The position numbers and the translations under genes were made by a program. This document shows positions 18,645 through 26,993 of a stretch of 47,774 nucleotides of DNA, in pieces (within the stretch, counting starts at the first letter, position 1; each line of letters starts with the position of its first letter). Under the pieces are notes generated by a model that did no database searches, was not told the origin of the DNA, and saw only the letters and a program-made list of their open reading frames with translations. The stretch covers positions 1-47,774 of the forward strand of contig NZ_JODC01000035.1 in assembly GCF_000720765.1 (NCBI RefSeq), given 5' to 3'. Origin of the DNA: Streptomyces sp. NRRL S-646. Its GTDB lineage: Bacteria; Actinomycetota; Actinomycetes; Streptomycetales; Streptomycetaceae.

Positions 18645-18907
18645 TCCCCGCCCGCGCCCGCGACCTGCTGCAGGCTGCGGGAGACCGCCACGCCGAAGGC
18701 GCAGCGTGGCACAACCTCGGTAACGCCCTGCGAGCGGCGGGTCGGGGGCAGGAGGCTGTCGAGGCGTATGGCAAGTCCCTTGCTGTCTTCAGGGAGTTCG
18801 AGGATTTCTACCACGAGGGCCTGAGCCTTTCCGGCCTGGCGCACGCCCACATCGCCGTCCACCGTCCGGCCGACGCCCGCACTCGCGCCGCCCGGCTACA
18901 GGACTGA
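18645..18907 (+). pseudogene. Tetratricopeptide-repeat protein, C-terminal remnant
   Basis: About 85 codons reading ARDLLQAAGDRHAEGAAWHN, LGNALRAAGRGQEAVEAYGK, SLAVFREFEDFYHEGLSLSG and LAHAHIAVHRPADARTRAAR, ending at TGA 18905-18907. This is the closing TPR helices typical of large Streptomyces TPR/NB-ARC-type regulators. No start codon or ribosome site is in frame, and the upstream sequence becomes the antisense of the minus-strand remnant at 18295-18620. It is therefore a 3' fragment of a much larger gene, joined head to head with another truncated gene. The stretch 18908-19051 holds only a promoter-like region. Confidence 0.6.
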
Positions 18908-18966
18908 CTGCGCCCCCTCACCCCACATCGCCGCAGCCGGCCAACTGCCAATTCGCCGCACACTCA

Positions 18967-18996
18967 TTGACCTGACTAGACCACTCCTCCTACCTT
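18967..18996 (+). promoter_or_regulatory. Promoter of the sugar ABC operon with a DasR-like site
   Basis: TTGACC (18967-18972), an 18-bp spacer and TACCTT (18991-18996) make a credible housekeeping promoter 55 bp before the gene. Within the spacer, 18970-18985 reads ACCTGACTAGACCACT, agreeing at 12 of 16 positions with the DasR (GlcNAc regulator) consensus that I recall as AGTGGTCTAGACCACT; the right half is perfect and the left half poor. Control by a GntR-type repressor is an inference. Confidence 0.45.
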
Positions 18997-19051
18997 CACC
19001 GGGCAACCATCTCGGCCGACAACGACGTTGAGCCCGCAGGAGGTCATGCCC

Positions 19052-20428
19052 GTGCGCCCCACCGCCGCCTTCCCCCTCCTCCCCGTCCTCCTCACCACCG
19101 CCCTCGCCGCAACCACCCTCACAGCCTGCGGCAACGGCTCCGGCAGCAGCCCGAACACCCTCAAGGTCTCGTTCAAGCAGTCGACGGACAACTCCATCAA
19201 GGTGATGGACGGCTTCCTAGCCGACATCAAGAAGCAGTTCGAGAAGAAGTACCCCGGCAAGAAGGTCGAACTCGTCCCGATCAAGGCCCCGGACTCGGAG
19301 TACTACACCAAGCTCCAGCAGATGCTCCGCTCCCCCAAGACCGCCCCTGACCTGGTCTACGAGGACACGTTCCTCATCAACTCGGACATCACCAGCGGGT
19401 ACTTGAAGCCGCTGGACCCGTACCTCGGCAAGTGGCCGGACTGGAAGCAGTTCATCGGTACGGCGAAGACCGCGGCCAAGGCCGAGGACGGGAAGACGTA
19501 CGGCGTCCCGGACGGCACCGACACCCGCGGGCTCTGGTTCGACAAGGGCATCTTCAAGAAGGCCGGTCTGCCGGCGAACTGGCAGCCGAAGACCTGGGAC
19601 GACGTCCTCGCGGCGGCCCGCACGATCAAGAAGAAGGTCCCGGGAGTCACCCCGCTCAACGTCTACACCGGCAAACCCGCCGGTGAGGCCTCCACCATGC
19701 AGACCTTCGAAATGCTGCTCTACGGCACCGGCGACGGGACCACCGACCCCCTCTACGACAAGTCGGCCAAGAAGTGGGTCGCCGGGAGCCAGGGGTTCAA
19801 GGACGCGCTCCGGTTCGTCGAGACGGTCTACAAGGAGAAGCTCGGCCCGGACGTCTCCGACGCCCTCGATCCCAACATCCAGACCATCGTGGCCGGCGAC
19901 CTGCTGCCGAAGGGCAAGCTGGGCATCGCCCTCGACGGCTCGTGGCTGCCGCAGGCCTGGCTGAAGGGCAGCGGCCACGAATGGCCGCAGTGGTCCAGCG
20001 AGTTGGGGCTGGCGTACATGCCGACCCAGCGCGGCCAGGCCCCCGGCAAAGTGAGCATGTCCGGCGGCTGGACCTGGGCGATCCCGTCCAAGGCCGGCAA
20101 CCCCGACCTCGCCTTCGACTTCATCAGGACGATGCAGACGAAGGCGAACGCGGAGAAGTGGTACATCACCAACTCCGGTATCTCGGTGCGCAACGACGTC
20201 GCGCGCGACCCGTCGTACACAAGCGCCCAGCCCGGCATCAAGTTCTTCACGGACCTGGTCGCGAGCACCCACTACCGGCCCGCCTACCCGGCGTACCCGA
20301 AGGTCTCCACCGCCATCCAGGAGGCCATGGAGGGCGTCACGACGGGCGACATGTCCGTCGACAAGGCGGCGAGCGGCTACGACGACGCGCTCAAGGACGC
20401 CACGGACAACCAGGTCGTCAAGAAGTGA
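19052..20428 (+). CDS. Sugar ABC transporter, substrate-binding lipoprotein
   Basis: A roughly 458-residue extracellular solute-binding protein (family 1). The signal peptide (FPLLPVLLTTALAATTLTAC) ends in lipobox LTAC, so the mature protein is tethered by its cysteine to the outer face of the membrane. The mature part shows typical motifs: VELVPIKAPDSEYYTKLQQM, PDLVYEDTFLINSDI, KTWDDVLAAARTIK, GKLGIALDGSWLPQAW and MSGGWTWAIPSKAGNPDLAF. GTG at 19052 is 8 bases after AGGAGG; ATG at 19046 is only 2 bases after it, so GTG is preferred. First gene of an importer operon with two permeases. The sugar cannot be deduced; the partial DasR-like operator hints at an amino sugar or oligosaccharide. Confidence 0.88.
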   Translation: MRPTAAFPLLPVLLTTALAATTLTACGNGSGSSPNTLKVSFKQSTDNSIKVMDGFLADIKKQFEKKYPGKKVELVPIKAPDSEYYTKLQQMLRSPKTAPDLVYEDTFLINSDITSGYLKPLDPYLGKWPDWKQFIGTAKTAAKAEDGKTYGVPDGTDTRGLWFDKGIFKKAGLPANWQPKTWDDVLAAARTIKKKVPGVTPLNVYTGKPAGEASTMQTFEMLLYGTGDGTTDPLYDKSAKKWVAGSQGFKDALRFVETVYKEKLGPDVSDALDPNIQTIVAGDLLPKGKLGIALDGSWLPQAWLKGSGHEWPQWSSELGLAYMPTQRGQAPGKVSMSGGWTWAIPSKAGNPDLAFDFIRTMQTKANAEKWYITNSGISVRNDVARDPSYTSAQPGIKFFTDLVASTHYRPAYPAYPKVSTAIQEAMEGVTTGDMSVDKAASGYDDALKDATDNQVVKK

Positions 20429-20444
20429 GCGGCGGAGACCAGGC

Positions 20445-21395
20445 ATGACCGCCGCGACCCCGCACGCGGCGGACGCGAAGGCGGCCAAGTCGCCTTCGTG
20501 TCCGCCCACTTCGCCAGAGCGCCGGCCCCGCCGGACGCTCCCTCGCGCCCTCGCCCGCCTCCTTCCCCTCTCCCCCGCGGTCGTCCTCCTGCTCCTCTTC
20601 CTCGCCGGTCCGATCGCCTACTGCGCCTACATCGCCTTCACCGATCTCCAGCTCACCGGCCAGGCCCACTCGTCCTTCGTCGGCCTCGCGAACTTCCGCA
20701 AGGCCTTCAAGGACGAGGAGTTCCTCAACGCGGTATGGCTGACGCTGGTGTTCACGGTCGTGTCGTCGCTGCTCGGCCAGAACACCATCGGCCTCGCGCT
20801 TGCAGCGCTCATGCAGCGTGCGTCGAAGCCCGTCCGCACACTGACGGGCGGCATCGTTGTCACGGCGTGGGTCCTGCCGGAGGTCGTCGCCGGCTTCCTC
20901 CTCTACGCCTTCTTCCGCCGCGAGGGCACCCTGAACGCCATCCTGGACTGGCTCCATCTCCCGTCCCAAAACTGGCTGTTCACCCTCCCGATCCTGGCGG
21001 TGTCCTTCGCGAACGTCTGGCGGGGCACGGCCTTCTCGATGCTGGTCTACTCGGCGGCGCTCGGGGAGATCCCGAAGGAGATCACTGAGGCCGCCGAGGT
21101 CGACGGCGCGGGCGGCTGGCGGCGCATGTGGCACATCACCCTTCCGATGATCCGCCGCTCCATGGGCACGAACCTGATGCTGAACACCCTCCAGACCCTG
21201 TCCGTCTTCGGCCTGATCTGGGTGATGACCAGGGGCGGCCCGGGAAACAAGAGCCAGACCCTCCCCCTCTTCATGTACGAGCAGGCCTTCCAGAACAGCA
21301 TGATCGGCTACGGCACCGCCGTCGCCCTGCTGCTGCTCCTGGTCGGCTCGCTGTTCTCCCTCGTGTATCTGCGCCTGCTGCGGACGGAGGTCTGA
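20445..21395 (+). CDS. Sugar ABC transporter permease (MalF-type)
   Basis: A 316-residue inner-membrane permease. A basic Pro-rich N-terminus precedes six membrane segments, including LLPLSPAVVLLLLFLAGPIA and the final YGTAVALLLLLVGSLFSLVY. The EAA loop that contacts the ATPase is EITEAAEVDGAGGWRRMWHI followed by TLPMI, and the family marker LNTLQTLSVFGLIWVMTRGG is present. It starts 16 bp after the binding-protein stop with GGAGA upstream. No nucleotide-binding subunit is encoded nearby, so it probably uses a shared ATPase such as MsiK, as other Streptomyces sugar importers do. Confidence 0.93.
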   Translation: MTAATPHAADAKAAKSPSCPPTSPERRPRRTLPRALARLLPLSPAVVLLLLFLAGPIAYCAYIAFTDLQLTGQAHSSFVGLANFRKAFKDEEFLNAVWLTLVFTVVSSLLGQNTIGLALAALMQRASKPVRTLTGGIVVTAWVLPEVVAGFLLYAFFRREGTLNAILDWLHLPSQNWLFTLPILAVSFANVWRGTAFSMLVYSAALGEIPKEITEAAEVDGAGGWRRMWHITLPMIRRSMGTNLMLNTLQTLSVFGLIWVMTRGGPGNKSQTLPLFMYEQAFQNSMIGYGTAVALLLLLVGSLFSLVYLRLLRTEV

Positions 21396-21403
21396 CCCTC
21401 ATC

Positions 21404-22243
21404 ATGGCTCTCACACTCGCCTCCCGCCGCCGCAGCCGCCGACTGGCCGCCGACGCAGGCCTGTTGGTCGTCGCCGCTGCATTCGCGCTGCCGCTCGCCT
21501 GGGTGCTGCTGTCATCGGTGGACCCGCATGCGAACTTGAAGGTGAAGGCCCCCGACGGCGTCACCTGGTCCAACTTCGACGCGATCCTGACCTCGGACAT
21601 CACCTTCACACCGCTGCTCAACAGTCTCATCCTGTGCGGCGGCGCGACGCTGCTGACGGTGGTGTGCGCGGCCCTGGCGGCGTACCCGCTGTCCCGTTTC
21701 CGGTCGCGGCTGAACCGCCCGTTCCTCCTCACCATCCTCTTCGCGACGAGCCTGCCGATCACGGCGATCATGGTGCCGGTGTACGCGCTGTTCGTTCAGG
21801 TGGACCTGATCGACACCATGCAGGGCACGATCCTCTTCTTCGCCGCCTCCCAACTCCCCTTCGCCATCTGGCTGATGAAGAACTTCATGGACGGAGTGCC
21901 GAAGGAGCTGGAGGAGGCGGCGTGGACCGACGGGGCGTCCTCGATGCAGTCGCTGGTACGGATCGTGCTGCCGCTGATGGGCCCGGGAGTGGCGGTGGTG
22001 ACGGTGTTCTCGTTCGTGATCATGTGGGGGAACTTCTTCGTCCCCTTCATGCTGCTCCTGACCCCCGACCAGATGCCGGCCTCGGTGAGCATCAACGAGT
22101 TCTTCGGCAACCGGGGAATGGTGGCGTACGGGCAGCTGGCGGCGTTCTCGATCGTCTATTCGACGCCGGTGATCCTGCTGTACGTGCTGATCGCCCGGCG
22201 GCTGGGCGGCGGGTTCGCGCTGGGCGGGGCGGTCAAGGGGTGA
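21404..22243 (+). CDS. Sugar ABC transporter permease (MalG-type)
   Basis: A 279-residue permease with six membrane helices, starting 8 bp after the first permease stop; GGAGG lies 13 bases upstream, a long spacing that suggests re-initiation. The EAA loop is KELEEAAWTDGASSMQSLVR then IVLPLMGPG. LFATSLPITAIMVPVYALF and MWGNFFVPFMLLLTPDQMPA are typical of the MalG/CUT1 class. An open frame extends much further upstream, but only as a shadow of the first permease. This ends the operon: a PPOX-family gene follows on the opposite strand after 18 bp. Confidence 0.92.
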   Translation: MALTLASRRRSRRLAADAGLLVVAAAFALPLAWVLLSSVDPHANLKVKAPDGVTWSNFDAILTSDITFTPLLNSLILCGGATLLTVVCAALAAYPLSRFRSRLNRPFLLTILFATSLPITAIMVPVYALFVQVDLIDTMQGTILFFAASQLPFAIWLMKNFMDGVPKELEEAAWTDGASSMQSLVRIVLPLMGPGVAVVTVFSFVIMWGNFFVPFMLLLTPDQMPASVSINEFFGNRGMVAYGQLAAFSIVYSTPVILLYVLIARRLGGGFALGGAVKG

Positions 22244-22261
22244 ACCTGACCAGGAACCCGC

Positions 22262-22702
22262 TCACGCCTCCGGCAGCACCCCCGCCCGAAACGGCTCCAC
22301 CCCCACAACCCTCCGCACCCGCACCGGCTCGATCAACAACATCACCCGCCGCTCCCCGGGCAGCAGCCACGGATACCGGTCCTCGCCGATGTACTTCCGC
22401 GCCAGCCGGTCCATGCCCCGCTCCGCCTCCTCGCCCTCCACGAAGCGCACGACCCGCCCCCGGATCTCGGCCCGGTCGTACGGGTTCTCGGCATCATGGT
22501 GGGACAGGGAGACGTTCGGATTGAGCCGCAGGTTGTCGATCTTCACGCGGCCGATCGACGTATTGACCATGGCGTACTCGTCTTCGATGTCCGCCCACAT
22601 GGGCGAGACGTGCGGCATCCCGTCCGCGCCCACTGTGGCGAGGTGCCAGAAGTTCGGCGCCAGCAGACGCTCGCGAATATGCCCCTCGAGCTTGACGTTC
22701 AC
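22262..22702 (-). CDS. PPOX-class (probably F420-dependent) oxidoreductase
   Basis: A 146-residue split-barrel flavin/deazaflavin-binding protein of the pyridoxamine-phosphate-oxidase superfamily, Rv1155-like branch. Visible are LATVGADGMPHVSPMWADIE, VKIDNLRLNPNVSLSHHDAE and AEIRGRVVRFVEGEEAERGM, then DRLARKYIGEDRYPW, the segments that form the cofactor groove. The small size and DxPY-like insertion favour the F420-using TIGR03618-type group, but the cofactor is not provable here. The start is GTG at 22702 after GGTGAC. The gene is monocistronic and divergent from an XRE-like regulator gene (196 bp between starts). Confidence 0.85.
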   Translation of the reverse strand: MNVKLEGHIRERLLAPNFWHLATVGADGMPHVSPMWADIEDEYAMVNTSIGRVKIDNLRLNPNVSLSHHDAENPYDRAEIRGRVVRFVEGEEAERGMDRLARKYIGEDRYPWLLPGERRVMLLIEPVRVRRVVGVEPFRAGVLPEA

Positions 22703-22898
22703 AAAGTCACCGGCCTTCCCCGCCGCCCGCCCGGACGGCTTCGCGCCATCCTCGCCAGCGCGCCCGCCCCGCCGACAGACGATCTTCGGCCACCCCGTAC
22801 GAGCCGCACGCGTGGCCGAATCCGTACGTTCCTACAATCCGTGATCCTGGCCGAACAGACTGTAGTCACCGCGTCACGACCCGCCTACGTTGTGGCCC

Positions 22899-23612
22899 GT
22901 GCACCAACGTCCAGCCCGCTCGAACCAGCCCGCCCCGCCCTTCAACGCCCTCGCCGCCCGCCGGCTCCGCGCGGCCCTCAACATGGGCCCCGAACATGTC
23001 GCCTACGGCCTGCGTGTCTCGTACGGGCTGCCGTATGTCTCCCCGGATCTCGTCCTCGCCTGGGAGCGCGGTTCCGTCGCCCCTTCCAGCCCGGAACTCT
23101 CCGCGCTCGCAGGCGTCCTGTGGTGTTCCCCCGGTGAGATCACCGGCCCGCCCCGCACCCTGCGCGAGCACCGCATCGCACGCGGCCTCGCCCCGGAGGA
23201 CGTCGCCCGCACCGTCGGCCTGGAGTTCCTCGCCTATATGCACATGGAGGAGCACAACGCCTGGCGCGGCAACGAGCGCCAGTCGGCCACCCTCGCCGAG
23301 GTGCTCGACCTCTCGCTCCCGGACTTCGTCACCGTCACGGGACGCGAGCCGAAGCTGGCCGAGCTGCTGCGCAGTGCGGTGACCACGCGCTGGGGGGCGT
23401 ACGTCCGCCCGGTGGCCAAAACCGTGCCCCTGGACCGGCGCCTCCTGGAGGACGCCCTCCAGACGCTGCACCAGGACTACCAGGGGCAGATGGTCGCCTC
23501 GCTGAGCTGGGGCGACGGAAACGCGGCCAGCGACTCGAGTGCCGCCGGCCGCGAGTTCCTGGACCGGATCGTCGACCACTTCTGGGCGGCCGTCCAGGAC
23601 AACAGCGGGTGA
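22899..23612 (+). CDS. XRE-like helix-turn-helix regulator
   Basis: About 237 residues. The N-terminal half carries two HTH-like units: LRAALNMGPEHVAYGLRVSY with LVLAWERGSVAPSSPELSAL, then REHRIARGLAPEDVARTVGL. The rest (KLAELLRSAVTTRWGAYVRP to EFLDRIVDHFWAAVQ) is helical and resembles conserved actinobacterial regulators of unknown target. GTG at 22899 is preferred; TTG at 22890 is possible. It is convergent with pfkA, whose stop lies 13 bp away. Which genes it controls is unknown. Confidence 0.82.
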   Translation: MHQRPARSNQPAPPFNALAARRLRAALNMGPEHVAYGLRVSYGLPYVSPDLVLAWERGSVAPSSPELSALAGVLWCSPGEITGPPRTLREHRIARGLAPEDVARTVGLEFLAYMHMEEHNAWRGNERQSATLAEVLDLSLPDFVTVTGREPKLAELLRSAVTTRWGAYVRPVAKTVPLDRRLLEDALQTLHQDYQGQMVASLSWGDGNAASDSSAAGREFLDRIVDHFWAAVQDNSG

Positions 23613-23625
23613 AACCCCGTAGCCC

Positions 23626-24651
23626 CTAGAACACCGACTCCGCCTCGTCCATCCGGTCCTTCGGGACCGTCTTCAGCTCGGTCACCGCCTCCGCCAGCGG
23701 CACCATCACGATGTCCGTGCCGCGCAGAGCCGTCATCCGGCCGAACTCACCCCGGTGCGCCGCCTCCACCGCGTGCCAGCCGAAGCGGGTGGCGAGGACG
23801 CGGTCGTAGGCGGTGGGCACGCCGCCGCGCTGCACATGGCCGAGGATGACCGGCTTGGCCTCCTTGCCGAGGCGCCGCTCCAGCTCGTACGCCAGGGCCG
23901 TACCGATGCCCTGGAAGCGCTCGTGGCCGAACTGGTCGATATCGCCCTTGCCGTAGTCCATGGTGCCCTCGGCAGGGTGGGCGCCCTCCGCCACGCACAC
24001 GACCGCGAACTTCTTGCCGCGGGAGAAGCGCTCCTCGACCATCTTGACGAGGTCGGCCGGGTCGAAGGGGCGCTCGGGGAGGCAGATGCCGTGCGCGCCG
24101 GCGGCCATGCCGGATTCGAGGGCGATCCAGCCCGCGTGCCGGCCCATGACCTCGACGACCATCACGCGCTGGTGCGACTCGGCCGTCGTCTTCAGACGGT
24201 CCATCGCCTCCGTGGCGACCCCGACCGCGGTGTCGAAACCGAAGGTCCGGTCCGTGGACGAGATGTCGTTGTCGATCGTCTTCGGGACGCCGACCACCGG
24301 CAGGCCCGCGTCGCTGAGCATCCGGGCCGCGGTCAGCGTGCCCTCGCCGCCGATCGGGATCAGCGCGTCGATGCCGAAGTCACGGGCGATGTCGACCGCG
24401 CTCTCGCAGGCCTCCCGCAAGCGGTCGCGCTCCAGCCGGGACGAGCCAAGGATCGTGCCGCCGCGGGCCAGGATGCCGCCGACGTCGTCGAGGTCGAGGG
24501 AGCGGTAGCGGCCGTCGAGCAGACCGGCGTAGCCGTCCTCGAAGCCGATGACCTCGTCGTCGTACTGGGCGACCGCTCGGTGCACGACCGACCTGATCAC
24601 GGCGTTCAGGCCGGGGCAGTCGCCGCCTGCGGTGAGAACTCCGATGCGCAT
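23626..24651 (-). CDS. pfkA: 6-phosphofructokinase
   Basis: A 341-residue glycolytic enzyme converting fructose-6-phosphate to fructose-1,6-bisphosphate. Motifs: GVLTAGGDCPGLNAVIR (nucleotide site), IGGEGTLTAA, PKTIDNDISSTDRTFGFDTA with the catalytic Asp, VMVVEVMGRHAGWIA, and ILGHVQRGGVPTAYDR. GGEGT together with PKTIDND marks the actinobacterial group III enzymes, which lie closer to PPi-dependent forms but are ATP-dependent where tested in Streptomyces. The ATG at 24651 has AGGAGA upstream. The gene is divergent from pta-ackA over a 251-bp region and close to pyk, so the neighbourhood encodes both control steps of glycolysis. Confidence 0.95.
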   Translation of the reverse strand: MRIGVLTAGGDCPGLNAVIRSVVHRAVAQYDDEVIGFEDGYAGLLDGRYRSLDLDDVGGILARGGTILGSSRLERDRLREACESAVDIARDFGIDALIPIGGEGTLTAARMLSDAGLPVVGVPKTIDNDISSTDRTFGFDTAVGVATEAMDRLKTTAESHQRVMVVEVMGRHAGWIALESGMAAGAHGICLPERPFDPADLVKMVEERFSRGKKFAVVCVAEGAHPAEGTMDYGKGDIDQFGHERFQGIGTALAYELERRLGKEAKPVILGHVQRGGVPTAYDRVLATRFGWHAVEAAHRGEFGRMTALRGTDIVMVPLAEAVTELKTVPKDRMDEAESVF

Positions 24652-24763
24652 CGTGCTGTGTCTCCTGCTCGCTGTCGTTACCGGTGAGCCAGCCCGGTGG
24701 TTCCGGTGAGCCGGTCCGATTGTTTCATGCCCGACAGGACGATATCCCTTACATCCCCTATGA

Positions 24764-24782
24764 CCCGATTGGCCCTATCGGG
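24764..24782. promoter_or_regulatory. Inverted repeat in the pfkA / pta divergent region
   Basis: CCCGAT-N7-ATCGGG lies in the middle of the 251-bp divergent region (24652-24902). A second symmetrical pair, CTGACG ... CGTCAG, lies around 24805-24831. Either could be an operator or a leader hairpin for pta; no consensus promoter is convincing here. Confidence 0.35.
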
Positions 24783-24902
24783 ACGTCCGTCCCGCCCCCG
24801 ATCCTGACGGGCGCCTTATCCAGCGTCAGGGGTATTGTCAAGAGGGTTCTGCTCACCTCGGTGGGCGATTTTTGTACCGGCGTAAGGAAACGGAGAGCAC
24901 GC

Positions 24903-26993
24903 GTGACGCGCAGCGTGTACGTGACCGGGATCGACCGAGGTGACGGCCGTCAGGTCGTCGAGCTGGGGGTCATGGAGCTCCTGACCCGGCAGGTCGACCG
25001 GGTGGGGGTGTTCCGGCCGCTCGTCCACCACCAGCCCGACCGCCTGTTCGAGCTGCTCCGCGCCCGCTACCGGCTCTCCCAGGACCCGGCCACGGTCTAC
25101 GGCATGGACTACCACGAGGCCTCCGCCCTGCAGGCGGAACAGGGGACGGACGAGCTGGTGTCCACCCTCGTCGAACGGTTCCTCGTGGTCGCGCGCGAGT
25201 ACGAGGTCGTCCTCGTCCTCGGCACGGACTTCGCCGACACCCAACTGCCGGACGAGCTCTCCTTCAACGCCCGGCTGGCGAACGAGTTCGGCGCGTCCGT
25301 GATCCCGGTCGTGGGCGGCCGGGGGCAGGCCGCGGAGTCCGTGCGCGCCGAGACGCGCAACGCCTACCGCGCGTACGAGAGCCTGGGCTGCGACGTACTC
25401 GCCATGGTGACCAACCGGGTCGCGCGCGACGACCGGGAGGAGATCGCGCAGAAGCTCGGCTCCCGTCTCCCCGTGCCGTGCTACGTCGTCCCGGACGAGC
25501 CCGCCCTCGCCGCCCCCACCGTCTCCCAGATCGGCCAGACGCTCGGCGCCAAGGTCGTCCTCGGCGACGACTCGGGGCTGGCCCGCGACGCCCTGGACTT
25601 CGTCTTCGGCGGTGCGATGCTGCCGAACTTCCTGCCCGCCCTGACCCCGGGCTGCCTGGTGGTGACTCCCGGCGACCGCGCCGACCTGGTCGTCGGCTCG
25701 CTGGCCGCGCACAGCGCCGGCACCCCGCCGATAGCCGGCGTGCTGCTCACCCTGAACGAGGTGCCGAGCGACGAGATCCTCACCCTCGCAGCCCGCCTCG
25801 CCCCGGGCACCCCGGTGCTCTCGGTCGCCGGCAACAGCTTCCCGACCGCCGCGGAACTCTTCGCCCTGGAGGGGAAGTTGAACGCGGCGACGCCCAGGAA
25901 GGCCGAGACCGCGCTCGGACTCTTCGAGCGGTACGTCGACACCGGCGACCTCAACAAGCGGGTCTCCGCGCCCAGCAGCGACCGCCTCACGCCGATGATG
26001 TTCGAGCACAAGCTCCTCGAACAGGCCCGCTCCGACAAGCGCCGGGTCGTCCTGCCGGAGGGCACCGAGGAGCGCGTCCTGCACGCCGCCGAGGTGCTGC
26101 TGCGCCGTGGGGTCTGCGACCTCACCCTGCTCGGCCCGGTCGAGCAGATCCGCAAGAAGGCCGCCGACCTCGGCATCGACCTCGGCGAGTGCCGGCTCAT
26201 CGACCCCGCCACCAGCGAGCTGCGCGACTCCTTCGCCGAGAAGTACGCACAGTTCCGCGCCCACAAGGGCGTCACCGTGGAACTGGCGTACGACGTCGTC
26301 TCGGACGTCAACTACTTCGGCACGCTGATGGTCCAGGAGGGGCTCGCCGACGGCATGGTGTCGGGATCGGTGCACTCCACGGCCGCGACCATCCGCCCGG
26401 CCTTCGAGATCATCAAGACGAAGCCGGATGCCGACATCGTCTCGTCCGTCTTCTTCATGTGCCTCGCCGACAAGGTCCTCGTCTACGGCGACTGCGCCGT
26501 GAACCCGGACCCGAACGCCGAGCAGCTGGCCGACATCGCCATCCAGTCGGCCGCCACCGCCGAGCAGTTCGGCGTGGAGCCGCGGATCGCGATGCTGTCG
26601 TACTCGACGGGTACATCCGGCTCGGGCGCCGACGTCGACAAGGTACGGGAGGCGACCGAGCTGGTCCGGGAGAGGCGCCCCGACCTGAAGATCGAGGGGC
26701 CGATCCAGTACGACGCCGCGGTGGAGCCGACGGTCGCGGCGACCAAGCTGCCGGACTCCGAAGTCGCCGGGCAGGCAACGGTTCTGATCTTCCCTGACCT
26801 CAATACAGGTAACAACACCTACAAGGCCGTGCAGCGTTCGGCCGGCGCGATCGCCGTCGGACCGGTGCTGCAGGGTCTGCGCAAGCCCGTCAACGACCTG
26901 TCCCGGGGCGCTCTTGTCTCGGACATCGTCAACACCGTCGCCATCACCGCCATACAGGCCCAGCTCCCGAACGAGAAGGCGTCCGCACAGTGA
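24903..26993 (+). CDS. pta: Phosphate acetyltransferase, long form
   Basis: A 696-residue enzyme interconverting acetyl-CoA and acetyl phosphate. The N-terminal CobB/BioD-like domain (VYVTGIDRGDGRQVVELGVM) lacks the P-loop Gly-Lys, so it is probably regulatory. A DRTGG domain occupies about residues 210-330 (LAMVTNRVARDDREEIAQKL, ALTPGCLVVTPGDRADL). The catalytic PTA_PTB domain begins near residue 370 (FEHKLLEQARSDKRRVVLPE) and contains DGMVSGSVHSTAATIRPAFE, MLSYSTGTSGSGADVDKVRE and LIFPDLNTGNNTYKAVQR. GTG at 24903 follows GGAGAG by 5 bases; a longer open frame upstream has no such support. Its stop overlaps the ackA GTG (GTGA), coupling the two. Confidence 0.96.
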   Translation: MTRSVYVTGIDRGDGRQVVELGVMELLTRQVDRVGVFRPLVHHQPDRLFELLRARYRLSQDPATVYGMDYHEASALQAEQGTDELVSTLVERFLVVAREYEVVLVLGTDFADTQLPDELSFNARLANEFGASVIPVVGGRGQAAESVRAETRNAYRAYESLGCDVLAMVTNRVARDDREEIAQKLGSRLPVPCYVVPDEPALAAPTVSQIGQTLGAKVVLGDDSGLARDALDFVFGGAMLPNFLPALTPGCLVVTPGDRADLVVGSLAAHSAGTPPIAGVLLTLNEVPSDEILTLAARLAPGTPVLSVAGNSFPTAAELFALEGKLNAATPRKAETALGLFERYVDTGDLNKRVSAPSSDRLTPMMFEHKLLEQARSDKRRVVLPEGTEERVLHAAEVLLRRGVCDLTLLGPVEQIRKKAADLGIDLGECRLIDPATSELRDSFAEKYAQFRAHKGVTVELAYDVVSDVNYFGTLMVQEGLADGMVSGSVHSTAATIRPAFEIIKTKPDADIVSSVFFMCLADKVLVYGDCAVNPDPNAEQLADIAIQSAATAEQFGVEPRIAMLSYSTGTSGSGADVDKVREATELVRERRPDLKIEGPIQYDAAVEPTVAATKLPDSEVAGQATVLIFPDLNTGNNTYKAVQRSAGAIAVGPVLQGLRKPVNDLSRGALVSDIVNTVAITAIQAQLPNEKASAQ

